Source of the DNA: JAABRU01 sp050180235
GTDB lineage: Bacteria; Desulfobacterota; Desulfobacteria; Desulfobacterales; Desulfococcaceae
DNA: 64,000 bases
Direction: 5' to 3'
Assembly (NCBI GenBank): GCA_050180235.1
Contig: JBFXEJ010000003.1
Span: 62,001-126,000, forward strand
Translations under genes and position numbers: made by a program
The notes under the pieces: generated by a model
What the model was told of the DNA's origin: nothing
The model's database searches: none
Seen by the model: only the letters and a program-made list of their open reading frames with translations
In this document: piece by piece, positions 27,853-37,213 of the stretch
How the letters are laid out: the number at the start of each line of letters is the position of its first letter
How positions within the stretch are numbered: the first letter of the stretch is position 1

Positions 27853-30233
27853 AACACATGGAAAAACATATGGGAAAATGGATTGGCCCGGCTGATATAG
27901 TGCTGAACTGGGCGCGTTCCCGCAGTTTGTGGCCCATGTTTTTCGGCCTGTCCTGCTGTTTTGTGGAAGAGGCCACATCCATCACTTCCCGCTATGACAT
28001 TGCCCGTTTCGGTGCAGAGGTGTTCCGTCCTTCGCCCCGTCAGGCTGATCTGCTGATTGTTTCCGGCACAGTGTTCAAAAAAATCGCGCCGGTGGTTATC
28101 CGTCTGTACGAGCAGATGCCTGAACCCAAATGGGTGATTTCCATGGGTTCCTGCTCCAATACCGGCGGGATGTATGATGTTTACAGTGTTGTTCAGGGCG
28201 TGAACCAGATTCTGCCTGTGGATGTGTATATTCCCGGATGTCCTCCCCGGCCTGAGGCTGTGTTTCACGGCCTGAATATGCTGCAGAAAAAGATATTTGA
28301 GGAAAAACCGATTCGGTCTGTATTCCACCTGGGAGGAGGAATTCAGGGAACACAGAAACCTGTGCTTGTGGACGGAGAAAGCAAATCCCGTGATCCCAGA
28401 GGCCCAGGCATGGAAGGCATTCCGGTGCGGGGAACTGCGGTTACTCCGCCTTTTTTTGCAGAAACCCGCACAGATCTCATGTGGACGCCCCCTGCTGCCC
28501 GGATTGAACTGAGTGAAACAGACAAAGGCATTGCACAAAATCTGAAAGAGCGTTTCGGAAATGCCGTGCGCCAGACCGAATTCACATCGGACATGCCCAC
28601 GTTTCATGTGGAAAAGGAAGCTGTGAAAGACGTGCTGCGTTTTCTGAAAAATGAATCTGCTCCCCGTTTCCGGAGACTGGAAGACCTGACCGCGATTGAT
28701 GAATCTGCACGGCGGGAGAAAGAAAATCCCCACCCGGATTTCACTTTGGTTTACAGCCTGCTTTCTTTTGACACAGCCTCCCGCATCCGCCTGAAAATGC
28801 CTTTGTACGGGGAAATTCCCTTTACCCCGACTGTCACTGATATTTGGCCTTCTGCCAACTGGTATGAAAGGGAAGTCTTTGACATGTTTGGTGTGCGTTT
28901 TGAAGGACATCCGAATCTGCAGCGCATTCTCATGCCCAGAGATTGGCAAGGTTATCCTCTGCGCAAATCCTATCCGGGCAGGGCAACGGAACATCCACAG
29001 TATACTCTGGAAGATGCAGTAAAAAGACAGCCTTTGGACGGAGCCGTGTTTGTGAAGCAGGGAGAAGACGGGGAGGAAATGATTCTCAATCTGGGGCCCC
29101 ATCATGTCAGCACGCACGGACTGCTGCGTTATATCATCACACTGGACGGTGAGGAAATCCGGCAGATGGAAATGGAGATAGGGTATCATCATCGGGGTGC
29201 GGAAAAAATCGGGGAGCGTCAGCACTGGCACCAGTTCATTCCCTATACCGACCGGGTGGATTATCTGGCCGGAGCATCCAACAATCTGCCCTATGTGCTG
29301 GCTGTGGAAAAACTGGCCGGAATCAAAATACCGGATCGGGCGCAGTGCATACGGGTGCTGCTGTCCGAACTTTTCCGGCTGAGCAATCATCTGGTTTTTG
29401 TCGGCACATTTGCGCATGATCTCGGAGCCATGACACCCACTTTTTACACGTTCCGGGAAAGAGAAATGATTCTGGATATTGTGGAACTCATCACCGGCGG
29501 ACGGCTGCATCCTTCCTGGTTCCGCATCGGGGGCGTGGCTGCGGATCTGCCCGACGGATGGAAGGAAAAAGTGGATGATTTCACAAAAATATTTGGGAAA
29601 AAAATTGAGGAATACGAATCCCTGATTACCAAAAATGCGATTATCAAAGCCCGGTCTGTGGGCGTAGGACGCATTTCTCTGGATGATGCAATGGAATGGG
29701 GCGTAAGCGGCCCGAATCTGCGTTCCTGCGGACTGGAATGGGATTTGCGAAAAAAATTCCCCTATTCCGGATATGAAAATTTTGATTTTGAAATCCCCAC
29801 TGCCACTGGCGGGGACTGCTATGACCGTTACCGGGTGCGGGTGGAGGAAATGCGGCAGAGTCTGCGGATTATCCAACAGGCTGCGGAACAGATGCCTGGG
29901 GGACGTTACAAAACAGAGGATTACCGTTACACTGTGCCGGAACGCAAAGATATGCTCAAGGATATTGAAAGCCTGATTCACCATTTTGTCAATGTAACAC
30001 GGGGGCCGAAAATTCCCAAAGGCGAGGCATACATGTCCTGCGAAATTCCGCGCGGGGAACAGGGTTATTACATTGTCAGTGACGGAACCGCGTGCGCGTA
30101 CCGTATGCGCATCCGCACCCCCGGATTTCCCAATGTGCAGGTCATTCCCATGATGTCCAAAGGATGGACAATTTCCGATTTGATTGCAATTATCGGTTCT
30201 GTGGATTATATTTTGCCGGATATTGATCGGTGA
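27828..30233 (+). CDS. nuoBCD: NADH-quinone oxidoreductase fused subunits B/C/D
   Basis: An 801-aa fusion of three complex I subunits. NuoB (~1-160) carries the N2 cluster cysteines C43, C44, C109 and C138. NuoC (~230-400) includes WYEREVFDMFGVRFEGHPNL. NuoD (~405-801) has LGPHHVSTHG and ends SVDYILPDIDR. I choose GTG 27828 because AAGGAGG lies 6 nt upstream inside nuoA; ATG 27858 has no ribosome site. It overlaps nuoA by 25 nt. NuoCD fusions are common and BCD fusions are known but rarer. No nuoE-N genes follow here. Confidence 0.93.
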   Translation: MGSVNEKIKHMEKHMGKWIGPADIVLNWARSRSLWPMFFGLSCCFVEEATSITSRYDIARFGAEVFRPSPRQADLLIVSGTVFKKIAPVVIRLYEQMPEPKWVISMGSCSNTGGMYDVYSVVQGVNQILPVDVYIPGCPPRPEAVFHGLNMLQKKIFEEKPIRSVFHLGGGIQGTQKPVLVDGESKSRDPRGPGMEGIPVRGTAVTPPFFAETRTDLMWTPPAARIELSETDKGIAQNLKERFGNAVRQTEFTSDMPTFHVEKEAVKDVLRFLKNESAPRFRRLEDLTAIDESARREKENPHPDFTLVYSLLSFDTASRIRLKMPLYGEIPFTPTVTDIWPSANWYEREVFDMFGVRFEGHPNLQRILMPRDWQGYPLRKSYPGRATEHPQYTLEDAVKRQPLDGAVFVKQGEDGEEMILNLGPHHVSTHGLLRYIITLDGEEIRQMEMEIGYHHRGAEKIGERQHWHQFIPYTDRVDYLAGASNNLPYVLAVEKLAGIKIPDRAQCIRVLLSELFRLSNHLVFVGTFAHDLGAMTPTFYTFREREMILDIVELITGGRLHPSWFRIGGVAADLPDGWKEKVDDFTKIFGKKIEEYESLITKNAIIKARSVGVGRISLDDAMEWGVSGPNLRSCGLEWDLRKKFPYSGYENFDFEIPTATGGDCYDRYRVRVEEMRQSLRIIQQAAEQMPGGRYKTEDYRYTVPERKDMLKDIESLIHHFVNVTRGPKIPKGEAYMSCEIPRGEQGYYIVSDGTACAYRMRIRTPGFPNVQVIPMMSKGWTISDLIAIIGSVDYILPDIDR

Positions 30234-30249
30234 ATTCTATTTTGGGTAG

Positions 30250-30276
30250 TCAGAGAGTCTTTTACAGACTCTCTGA
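30250..30276. terminator. hairpin after nuoBCD
   Basis: Perfect 10-bp arms TCAGAGAGTC and GACTCTCTGA around a 7-nt loop, 16 nt past the nuoBCD stop. There is no clear U-run. It marks the boundary with the AT-rich island. Confidence 0.5.
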
Positions 30277-30338
30277 TAACAGAGAGAAGTTTCCAATATT
30301 GGACAGAGGGTTAAATTGAAAATCAAGGAGAAAAAGAG

Positions 30339-31859
30339 ATGAACAGAAAGGTTATTCTTTATTCCCATTTTGGCGGATTAGGTAAATACAGACAAAATCC
30401 TTCAAGTTTAGGTTCAAGTAACTATTTGCAAAGATTTGAAGAAATGATACAAGTCAATGTTGATTCATTGGCAGATGTTAATGACTACACAATTGCGAGT
30501 GTCTATATCTTTGTAGATATATCTACTTATTCAATAGTAAAAGAAAATAAGGGAAAACTAAGCGAATCTGAAGTGAAAGAAGCATTAAGGAATGAAAGAG
30601 AAATAATCGCTGGGCTTGAAAAGATTGAGCAACAGGCGAGAAAAAATGTGGATAACACTTTAATAAATCCCAATTTTTCAACTCAATATATGATAGGGAA
30701 TTATCCTAAATTCATATACATCGGAATAAACCATCTGTCAGTTTTATTAAATGAACTGGAATCAATAGAACCGGAATTGATACAGTTTGTGGGAAGTAGG
30801 GCTGGAACCAATTTTACATATGACACTCCCAAATTTGTTGAATCAATAATCAGAATTGCACGGAATAATATAAAAATTCCCTGTACCGAAGAGGTGATAC
30901 TGAGGATTGATGAAGATGTAACAGTCTATTATGATGGTATAAAAACTTTACTTAACAGATATTCTCAATTTACAAAAAAACCTTTTCATTATTTTTCAGG
31001 AACTTATGGTAAATATAATAGCGGAAATCCGACAGATGATCATCCGAAGAATAATTATGCGGTTCGGGTTCATTTTTTTGTTAATCCCAATACTCAGAAT
31101 TCTGCCCCTGCATTGTCAACATTTCTTTCAGATTTGGCAGAATTGGGGGCAACTCAAGAAAATTTTCAAAAAAATCATAGTGAAAATCTTCAATATCTTG
31201 TTATTAAAGGAAAACATAAAAAAAATGAAACAAGAAGGTTTTCTGAAATTATTTCCGGTGCGGGATTGATAGCATCGCCTTTGGTAATTCGATATCTGCC
31301 TCCGTTTATGTGTTTTGATATGCCTGTTACATGGATAGATGATCATTTAAAACGCAGACTTTTGGAAGTTATTGAATTTATATCCAGAAATGATATTGAA
31401 TCTGTTCAAGATGCAAAATTTACAAAAAACAGACATACGCAACCTATAACAGAAAAGGATATTCTGGGTGCACCCGGATATTTAAAGATACTTTTATCCG
31501 GTTGTATGTTTCATAGTCTCATAACGGACGATAATGAACGGCCAACCGAATATTCCGATAAGATTAAGGAAATAATCAGAAAAAAGAAGTTGTCTTTTAA
31601 TAATATTCCAAATTTTAAGGGAAAAATTAAGGAAATTCTTGCAACTAAGTACGAAAAAGTTATAGAATGTTGGACATCGGATGAGTATAAAGATAGCCCC
31701 GCTCCCAACTTAGATGTTTTTTATAAATGGGCAAAAACAGAAAAAGAAAAAAAGGAAAACAAATGGAAACTTGTTGATGGCTTGACAGAGGATGCCATGA
31801 GGTATTTGGAACTGATGTCTCGATGGGATATTTTCGTTAGTGCTATTGACAGACTATAA
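30339..31859 (+). CDS. uncharacterised 506-aa protein of the CHAT island
   Basis: I do not recognise the family. It is a soluble alpha/beta-looking protein with no signal peptide or membrane helix. A short acidic motif ILRIDEDVTV (D191-E192-D193) preceded by strand-helix alternation recalls the metal-binding DxD of GT-A nucleotide-sugar transferases; this is only a resemblance. Base composition is clearly more AT-rich than in the nuo genes. AAGGAG precedes the ATG. It heads four same-strand genes ending in a CHAT protease, so it may be a sensor, modifier or substrate in that system. Confidence 0.75.
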   Translation: MNRKVILYSHFGGLGKYRQNPSSLGSSNYLQRFEEMIQVNVDSLADVNDYTIASVYIFVDISTYSIVKENKGKLSESEVKEALRNEREIIAGLEKIEQQARKNVDNTLINPNFSTQYMIGNYPKFIYIGINHLSVLLNELESIEPELIQFVGSRAGTNFTYDTPKFVESIIRIARNNIKIPCTEEVILRIDEDVTVYYDGIKTLLNRYSQFTKKPFHYFSGTYGKYNSGNPTDDHPKNNYAVRVHFFVNPNTQNSAPALSTFLSDLAELGATQENFQKNHSENLQYLVIKGKHKKNETRRFSEIISGAGLIASPLVIRYLPPFMCFDMPVTWIDDHLKRRLLEVIEFISRNDIESVQDAKFTKNRHTQPITEKDILGAPGYLKILLSGCMFHSLITDDNERPTEYSDKIKEIIRKKKLSFNNIPNFKGKIKEILATKYEKVIECWTSDEYKDSPAPNLDVFYKWAKTEKEKKENKWKLVDGLTEDAMRYLELMSRWDIFVSAIDRL

Positions 31860-31874
31860 AAAAAGGAGCATACA

Positions 31875-32156
31875 ATGAAAGAAAACTATCAGGATTGGCT
31901 GTATTTTGATTACAGAGATTTGAATTTGGATTTCCGTATATGTATAGACAGGTATATTAAGGAAGAGCATGATGAAATCCATAAAGAAATTGCAAAATTA
32001 AGATACTATGATAAAAAGACATCTCAGGAAGTATCTTCTATGTACCATGTTGATACTGAGAGAATAATCAAGCATATTCAGTCAAGGTTGATCTCATTTT
32101 TGAAATCAAGAGGATGGGAGGAATATCAATTCAATGGAGGTAAGAAAAATGAATAG
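31875..32156 (+). CDS. small sigma region 4-like HTH protein
   Basis: A 93-aa protein. Residues ~42-85 (LRYYDKKTSQEVSSMYHV then DTERIIKHIQSRLISFLKS) follow the helix-turn-helix spacing of sigma-70 region 4, where a similar sequence contacts the -35 box. No region 2 is present, so it may be a DNA-binding regulator or adaptor rather than a full sigma factor. AAAGGAG precedes the ATG. It lies 15 nt after the 506-aa gene and overlaps the next gene by 8 nt. Confidence 0.7.
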   Translation: MKENYQDWLYFDYRDLNLDFRICIDRYIKEEHDEIHKEIAKLRYYDKKTSQEVSSMYHVDTERIIKHIQSRLISFLKSRGWEEYQFNGGKKNE

Positions 32157-32745
32157 AAATTTTAGTATGTTGGATATCGCTGAGTTTGGTTTAATCCCTG
32201 ATGTTGTTAAAAAGGAGAATCCTGAAAAACATAAAAGGGTTGAACTGTTTTTGTCAGAAAATGGGGGATTGTTTTTCTTAAAAGACAGGTATCCTCACGG
32301 ACTAGGCAGGAATGATAATCCTGAATTGGTAAAGAGATATTTTGTTTCTGAAGAAATACAGGAAACAAAGACGAAAATAGTTACATTTATCATTCAAAAG
32401 ATCAGTGATAAAATTGTAAAACTTTTTTCATCTGATGACATATATTATATTATGCAACCGGCTGAGGTATTAAATGTATCAATGTCATCAGAAAAAAAAG
32501 AAAAATCTTCGGCTTTGCTCAAAAAAGAGAAAATCGGTTCTGATGGTGTAGATATATCAGGAGACAGGCCGATAAAAATTCAGTCACCGGATGGCAAAAA
32601 TTTAGGAGAGTTACATTGGGATCAGAGATATATAGTTGGTGAAAATCTTGATTCCAGTGTGAAATTGATAATAAAGATGCCTGATGGAAAAGAAGAAGTG
32701 ATTTCTCCGTCAGGAAACTATTTTGAAATTGAATATCATTTTTGA
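32149..32745 (+). CDS. uncharacterised 198-aa protein of the CHAT island
   Basis: Not recognised. ATG 32149 is favoured by GGAGG 8 nt upstream; ATG 32134 is an in-frame alternative. The N-terminal half (~1-110) is mixed alpha/beta, residues ~115-145 are a Lys/Ser-rich linker, and the last ~50 residues (IQSPDGKNLGELHWDQRYIV onwards) look like a small beta-rich domain. It is translationally coupled to the preceding HTH gene and followed 59 nt later by the TPR-CHAT gene. Confidence 0.7.
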   Translation: MNRNFSMLDIAEFGLIPDVVKKENPEKHKRVELFLSENGGLFFLKDRYPHGLGRNDNPELVKRYFVSEEIQETKTKIVTFIIQKISDKIVKLFSSDDIYYIMQPAEVLNVSMSSEKKEKSSALLKKEKIGSDGVDISGDRPIKIQSPDGKNLGELHWDQRYIVGENLDSSVKLIIKMPDGKEEVISPSGNYFEIEYHF

Positions 32746-32804
32746 TTTATCTTAAGCAATACTTAACATCCAAGTTTTTTGCAAACATTTTGGAGAAAAA
32801 ATAG

Positions 32805-35800
32805 ATGAAATATCTTGATTTGGAAAAGTATTCACCGAAAACCCGTTCTGTAATCGAAATAATGATGGGAGAAATTAACCTATCATCAATTGATAAATAT
32901 ATCTCAACATATTGGGATTCATTTATAATTTTGGAAATAATTGCCGATTTTTTGCGTATGACTGGAATCCGGAAAGATAAGGCAATACAATTACGTAAAA
33001 GGTTATTGGAAATTGACAGTAATGCAAAGATAATGCACTTGAATTTGGCTAATTCATACTGTGATAAAAATGAGTTAGAATATGCTGAATTTCATGCAGA
33101 AAAATCTATTGAAGCTATTCCTGATAACCCAAGAACACTTAATTTAATGGGAGAAATATATTTTATCCGTTATAGGCTTAATCATGGCAAGGAAGAGTAC
33201 TTCTACAAGGCTGAATCTTGGTATAAAAGGGCTAAAAACATTGATCCAAACAGATTATTACCCTATTTTAATTTGGCAAAACTTTATCTTTATGCTAAAC
33301 AATTTGATCATGCATTTTATTTTGTAAAACAAGCATTTGAATTAGTAAAGCATCACGAAGGAAAGTTTAGGGGTGATATTGATATTATCAATGCCAAAAG
33401 CATAAAAAAATGGAAACAGCTTACAAATGCTAACCATTACTTTTTTGTTTCATATGATGAAATTCTTAGATTGGCATTAGTTGAAAAGGAATTGGGTTTG
33501 CAAATTGCTATGTTTGGCTTAATTGCTTCTGCCCAAATAAGTGAAGAATGTTTTAATGCTTTTTTAGATGAGGTTAAATTATATTACAATGAATTGCTTA
33601 CTAAAATTAATGTAAATAGAAGTTTTGAAAAATTTGATAATATGAGTTTTTTTGATTTATCTGCACAGGAATATATAAAAAAAGAGATAGGAAATTTTAA
33701 TTTATTTTCTTGGTTATCTTCTCTGTTTGTTACCGGATATATGTTACGAAAGAGGAAAGGAAAAATAATTGGCAATATTGTTAATTTTGTTTTAAAAAAT
33801 AGATATATCGAAGCATTAAACTGCTTTGAAGAACTTAAGAAATGGGTACTCTTTAAGCCATTATCAAATGAGGAACGAATAAAACGTTCCATAAATGCGT
33901 TGGATGGGTTAACTCCGCTTATCAGATGTTCCGCCCAATTTATTGGGAATTACGAAAAATCTGATGAAATCATTGATTTTTTTTATAAAGATATTCTTCC
34001 TGTTATTGATCCGGAATGGCAAAAAACTGATGGTTATTGGAAGCCTGAAGATGCGAAAAATCTTTTTCATTGTGTTAAAAAAATCCTTACTACAGGAGCA
34101 TATAAATTAAATATTTATCATTCTGATATAATAGGTTTTTTTAATAATACTTATAATATTTATTCTCAAACCAAACCAATAGAGATAAGCCTATATCAAC
34201 TTGATTATATTATAATAAAATCAATACAATGTCTTGAACTGGAAAAATTTGTTGATCTTTTGTATTTATCCGGTGGTTTGATTATGAAAAAAATAGGATC
34301 AATTATTGATACAAAGCCTAATGATGAAATTTTTGGTTCATCCGGCAGATTGGGTGCAGGCGATTGGTTTATATCAGGAGCCATGTATTATCTTTCAAGC
34401 GCATATTTATCATTATCAATTGGCAAAATAGAAAATTTTTTACAAAGTCTTGATTCATTTGAAAAAATTTTTGTCATGATTAGAGAAAAGATAAAGAATG
34501 AAGATGATAATGTCAATTCATTACTATTAATAAATAATAAAATGGAAGATATTCATAACGAAGTTATATCACTGATAAATATAATAATTCATGATAACAC
34601 TCCATTTCATAGACAAATGGTTCTGCTTTTCCAATCGGAAGAGATTTCTTCTTGGTATCATTCTTATATTATTTCTGAATTCAATAAATTTTTCGAAAAT
34701 ATTAAATTTGAATTAATAAATGAAAAATGGCAGGAACTAGAATCAGTACTATCAAGAGCAGAATCTTATAGTTTGCAAGCGTTTAATTTTTATGATAAAG
34801 GGCATTCAATAGGATTGGCTATAATGATGGGATCGATTGGCATTATATATATGCCACTGGGTTTCAAGATTAAAGCTGAAGAGCTTTTTAGGGCAGGATT
34901 AGAACTTATTCAAAAAAGTGAAGGAGAATATTTTGAAAAAAATTATGCCTATCAGGTGATGGCATTGTTGGGAGATAAACTTGATCTTGCTGATGAAACT
35001 TTGGATATTTGTGAAAAAGCATTGGATGATTTGGAGAATATTTTGCTTCCTCAGTTCAAATCTCCTGAAGAGCAAAATCAATTTGCCTCACGTTATATCA
35101 ACTTTATTAATACTGCCTTAAAGATGATAGAGAAAAAAGGAAATGTTTGTAAAAAACATCAATTTCTATTGAACAAAATGGAAAGATTCAGAAGCCGTTT
35201 TCTCAGGCAATTGATGATGATGCCTAAAAATAACGGACAAAATACAATCAATTCGGCAATAGATGTGGAAGTGACGAAACTTTTTCCCCAGAAATCCGAT
35301 GATAGCAATTTGGATATTTCAGCTATTTTAACAACCGAAAATCTTTCAAAAATAGATGTTCTTTTTTATAAAAAACGCAAAGAACTATTTTCTGATAAAA
35401 ATATAAAAACAGATCTTCCAAATTTTGAAAAGGGAGATATTGGAAAGGAATTAAGAATATTAAAAAAATCTTATAAAGATAATTCTGAATTTCAGCGTGT
35501 TATTGCGCTTGCTTTATATCCTTTGGAAAACAATTTTCTCCTTTACGCTGAAAATGATAAAGGTGAGTCACATGTGTCTTTTTATCCTTATGAAAATACT
35601 AATCAAAAAGACATCTATCGTTCTGTTGCAAAATTTATTGATATTACAGGTACGGATAAGCAAAATAAAAATATTTGCTTTGAGGAACTTAATAAACTTG
35701 CAGGACCAATATTTATCAATCCCATAAATGAAGCATTAACAATGCTTGATAGGAAAGACAAAAATACTGTTCTTTTTTTAGCAGGACATCATTGGATGGG

Positions 35801-36563
35801 ACAACTTCCGCTTCATGCTTTATCGCCGACAGGAGATGACAAGTCCTTTTTAGATGAGACAGTAACCTGTGTTTATCTGCCTTCCTTATCCTTTCTGAAA
35901 ACAATGACAGAGAGAAGAAAAAACTATATAGAAAAACAGGGAAAAAGCATTATTACCGGCTATTTATCGGAATCGAAAAAGGATACTGATTTCACAAATG
36001 ATTTTTTAGGAAAGATTGCTGAAGAAATAAAAAATGGGGAAATTCAGAATATTACCATAGAAGATGTTATAAACTTACCCGAATACATTGATGATTTTTT
36101 CATTCTTGCACATGGTCTGAATATTGAAGATAATGCTTTTTTGTCTTGTTTGTGTATAAATAATAAACGCCCTTTGTTTGTGAATGATCTGCTGAATGTA
36201 AAAGAAAAAAATATTGATATGGCTGTAACTGCATCTTGTTTGTCTTATTTATCAACAAGATATAGGGGTGATGAATTGCTTGGTATAGCTTACAGTCTTA
36301 TATTGTTGGGGGCAAGAAGTGTTGTTGCCAATTTATGGTCTGTTCCCGTTGAAGATACTGCTACGGTTCTCCTGAATTTTTATAAGGCTCGAAAAGAAGG
36401 ATTGAATAAGGCACAGGCATTAAAGGCAGCTCGGCGACATTTTCGCTGGCGAGGCAGAGAAGAAGAAAGTATTTCCCAATGGATTTCAAAAGAACCGACA
36501 ATCAGGGCAGGCAAGTCACCTTATTCATGGGCTGGCCCGGTATTAATCGGAGATCCATTTTAA
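32805..36563 (+). CDS. TPR-CHAT protease (1252 aa)
   Basis: A large cytoplasmic protein. TPR-like helical pairs occupy residues ~45-200 (for example LNLANSYCDKNELEYAEFHA), helical repeats continue to ~850, and a C-terminal CHAT domain spans ~900-1252. The clan CD catalytic dyad is visible: H1103 in FILAHG and C1145 in VTASCLS, followed by the family block GARSVVANLWSVP. CHAT proteases are caspase/separase relatives that cut protein targets once their repeat domains sense a trigger. AT-rich like its neighbours. The partner genes upstream suggest a multi-protein conflict or signalling system. Confidence 0.9.
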   Translation: MKYLDLEKYSPKTRSVIEIMMGEINLSSIDKYISTYWDSFIILEIIADFLRMTGIRKDKAIQLRKRLLEIDSNAKIMHLNLANSYCDKNELEYAEFHAEKSIEAIPDNPRTLNLMGEIYFIRYRLNHGKEEYFYKAESWYKRAKNIDPNRLLPYFNLAKLYLYAKQFDHAFYFVKQAFELVKHHEGKFRGDIDIINAKSIKKWKQLTNANHYFFVSYDEILRLALVEKELGLQIAMFGLIASAQISEECFNAFLDEVKLYYNELLTKINVNRSFEKFDNMSFFDLSAQEYIKKEIGNFNLFSWLSSLFVTGYMLRKRKGKIIGNIVNFVLKNRYIEALNCFEELKKWVLFKPLSNEERIKRSINALDGLTPLIRCSAQFIGNYEKSDEIIDFFYKDILPVIDPEWQKTDGYWKPEDAKNLFHCVKKILTTGAYKLNIYHSDIIGFFNNTYNIYSQTKPIEISLYQLDYIIIKSIQCLELEKFVDLLYLSGGLIMKKIGSIIDTKPNDEIFGSSGRLGAGDWFISGAMYYLSSAYLSLSIGKIENFLQSLDSFEKIFVMIREKIKNEDDNVNSLLLINNKMEDIHNEVISLINIIIHDNTPFHRQMVLLFQSEEISSWYHSYIISEFNKFFENIKFELINEKWQELESVLSRAESYSLQAFNFYDKGHSIGLAIMMGSIGIIYMPLGFKIKAEELFRAGLELIQKSEGEYFEKNYAYQVMALLGDKLDLADETLDICEKALDDLENILLPQFKSPEEQNQFASRYINFINTALKMIEKKGNVCKKHQFLLNKMERFRSRFLRQLMMMPKNNGQNTINSAIDVEVTKLFPQKSDDSNLDISAILTTENLSKIDVLFYKKRKELFSDKNIKTDLPNFEKGDIGKELRILKKSYKDNSEFQRVIALALYPLENNFLLYAENDKGESHVSFYPYENTNQKDIYRSVAKFIDITGTDKQNKNICFEELNKLAGPIFINPINEALTMLDRKDKNTVLFLAGHHWMGQLPLHALSPTGDDKSFLDETVTCVYLPSLSFLKTMTERRKNYIEKQGKSIITGYLSESKKDTDFTNDFLGKIAEEIKNGEIQNITIEDVINLPEYIDDFFILAHGLNIEDNAFLSCLCINNKRPLFVNDLLNVKEKNIDMAVTASCLSYLSTRYRGDELLGIAYSLILLGARSVVANLWSVPVEDTATVLLNFYKARKEGLNKAQALKAARRHFRWRGREEESISQWISKEPTIRAGKSPYSWAGPVLIGDPF

Positions 36564-36611
36564 ATTTATCAAAATTTAATCAGTAGATAGTAAGTCAACA
36601 TTTTTTTGCAC

Positions 36612-36775
36612 ACCGGAGTCAAAAGAACATGCCATGCAAAAAATGAACCTGACATAAAGGTTCCATAAATTTTCGGGTATAAAATTCCGAAATAAAAAAA
36701 CAGAACAGGCTTCCAATTTGTGCAGGGGATGAACAAGCTGGAAGCTTGTTCTGCTTTTTTATATACTGATCCAAT
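36612..36775 (+). repeat. ~160-bp direct repeat, copy 1
   Basis: Runs from CAGTCAAAAG-like sequence through CCATAAATTTTCGGGTATAA to GCTGGAAGCTTGTTCTGC. A very similar block lies at 38752-38917. The two enclose the PIN toxin-antitoxin, nucleotidyltransferase and antitoxin cassettes. The 3' part contains the GAACAAGCTGGAAGCTTGTT hairpin also found at 42970 and 56086. Confidence 0.8.
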
Positions 36776-36938
36776 TTTGGTTTTATCCGGCATGATTTTT
36801 GACTGACTGGCTGAAAGTGAAAAATCATCCGTTTCTGGCCTGAAAAACCCAGCATACGGGCTGAAAAAACTGTTTTGGCGCATACGCAATTTCCGTGCCA
36901 AAGAAAACCAAAATTGGATCAGTATAATTAAAAAATTA

Positions 36939-36971
36939 TTGACAAAATTATAATGATGATCATTATATAAT
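36939..36971 (+). promoter_or_regulatory. promoter/operator of PIN toxin-antitoxin
   Basis: TTGACA at 36939-36944 with TATA-rich -10 candidates at 36962-36971. Between them is the inverted repeat ATAATGA-TGA-TCATTAT (36950-36966), well placed for autorepression by the antitoxin. It lies 25-55 bp before the antitoxin ATG. Confidence 0.55.
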
Positions 36972-36995
36972 ATAAATAAATATAAGGAGATAAAT

Positions 36996-37211
36996 ATGAT
37001 TGCTCATGAAACAATCAGACAACTTCAAAGTATCTCTGTCGGGGAGCGTATTCACATTATGGAAATTCTGCTGAACTCACTGAAACGGGATATTAAAAGT
37101 AAGGAAAGACAAATACAGCCCAAATTGGAAAAATTCACTGTACGCACGTTCAATTTAGGGCAGGAAATTCATGCGGACAGAGATATTATTTATGCTGAAA
37201 GGGGATTCTGA
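36996..37211 (+). CDS. putative antitoxin of PIN module
   Basis: A 71-aa protein with the N-terminal helical pattern RQLQSISVGERIHIMEILLNSL seen in short antitoxins whose C-termini wrap PIN toxins (FTVRTFNLGQEI tail). It ends 2 nt before the PIN gene. AAGGAGA precedes the ATG. Expected to bind the toxin and repress the promoter. Confidence 0.75.
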   Translation: MIAHETIRQLQSISVGERIHIMEILLNSLKRDIKSKERQIQPKLEKFTVRTFNLGQEIHADRDIIYAERGF

Positions 37212-37213
37212 TT

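Noticed and set aside
36569..36901. 110-codon minus-strand ORF with a peptide shared with 38428-38922
   Set aside because: The shared peptide comes from the near-identical 160-bp DNA repeat, and the frames have no other coding signs.
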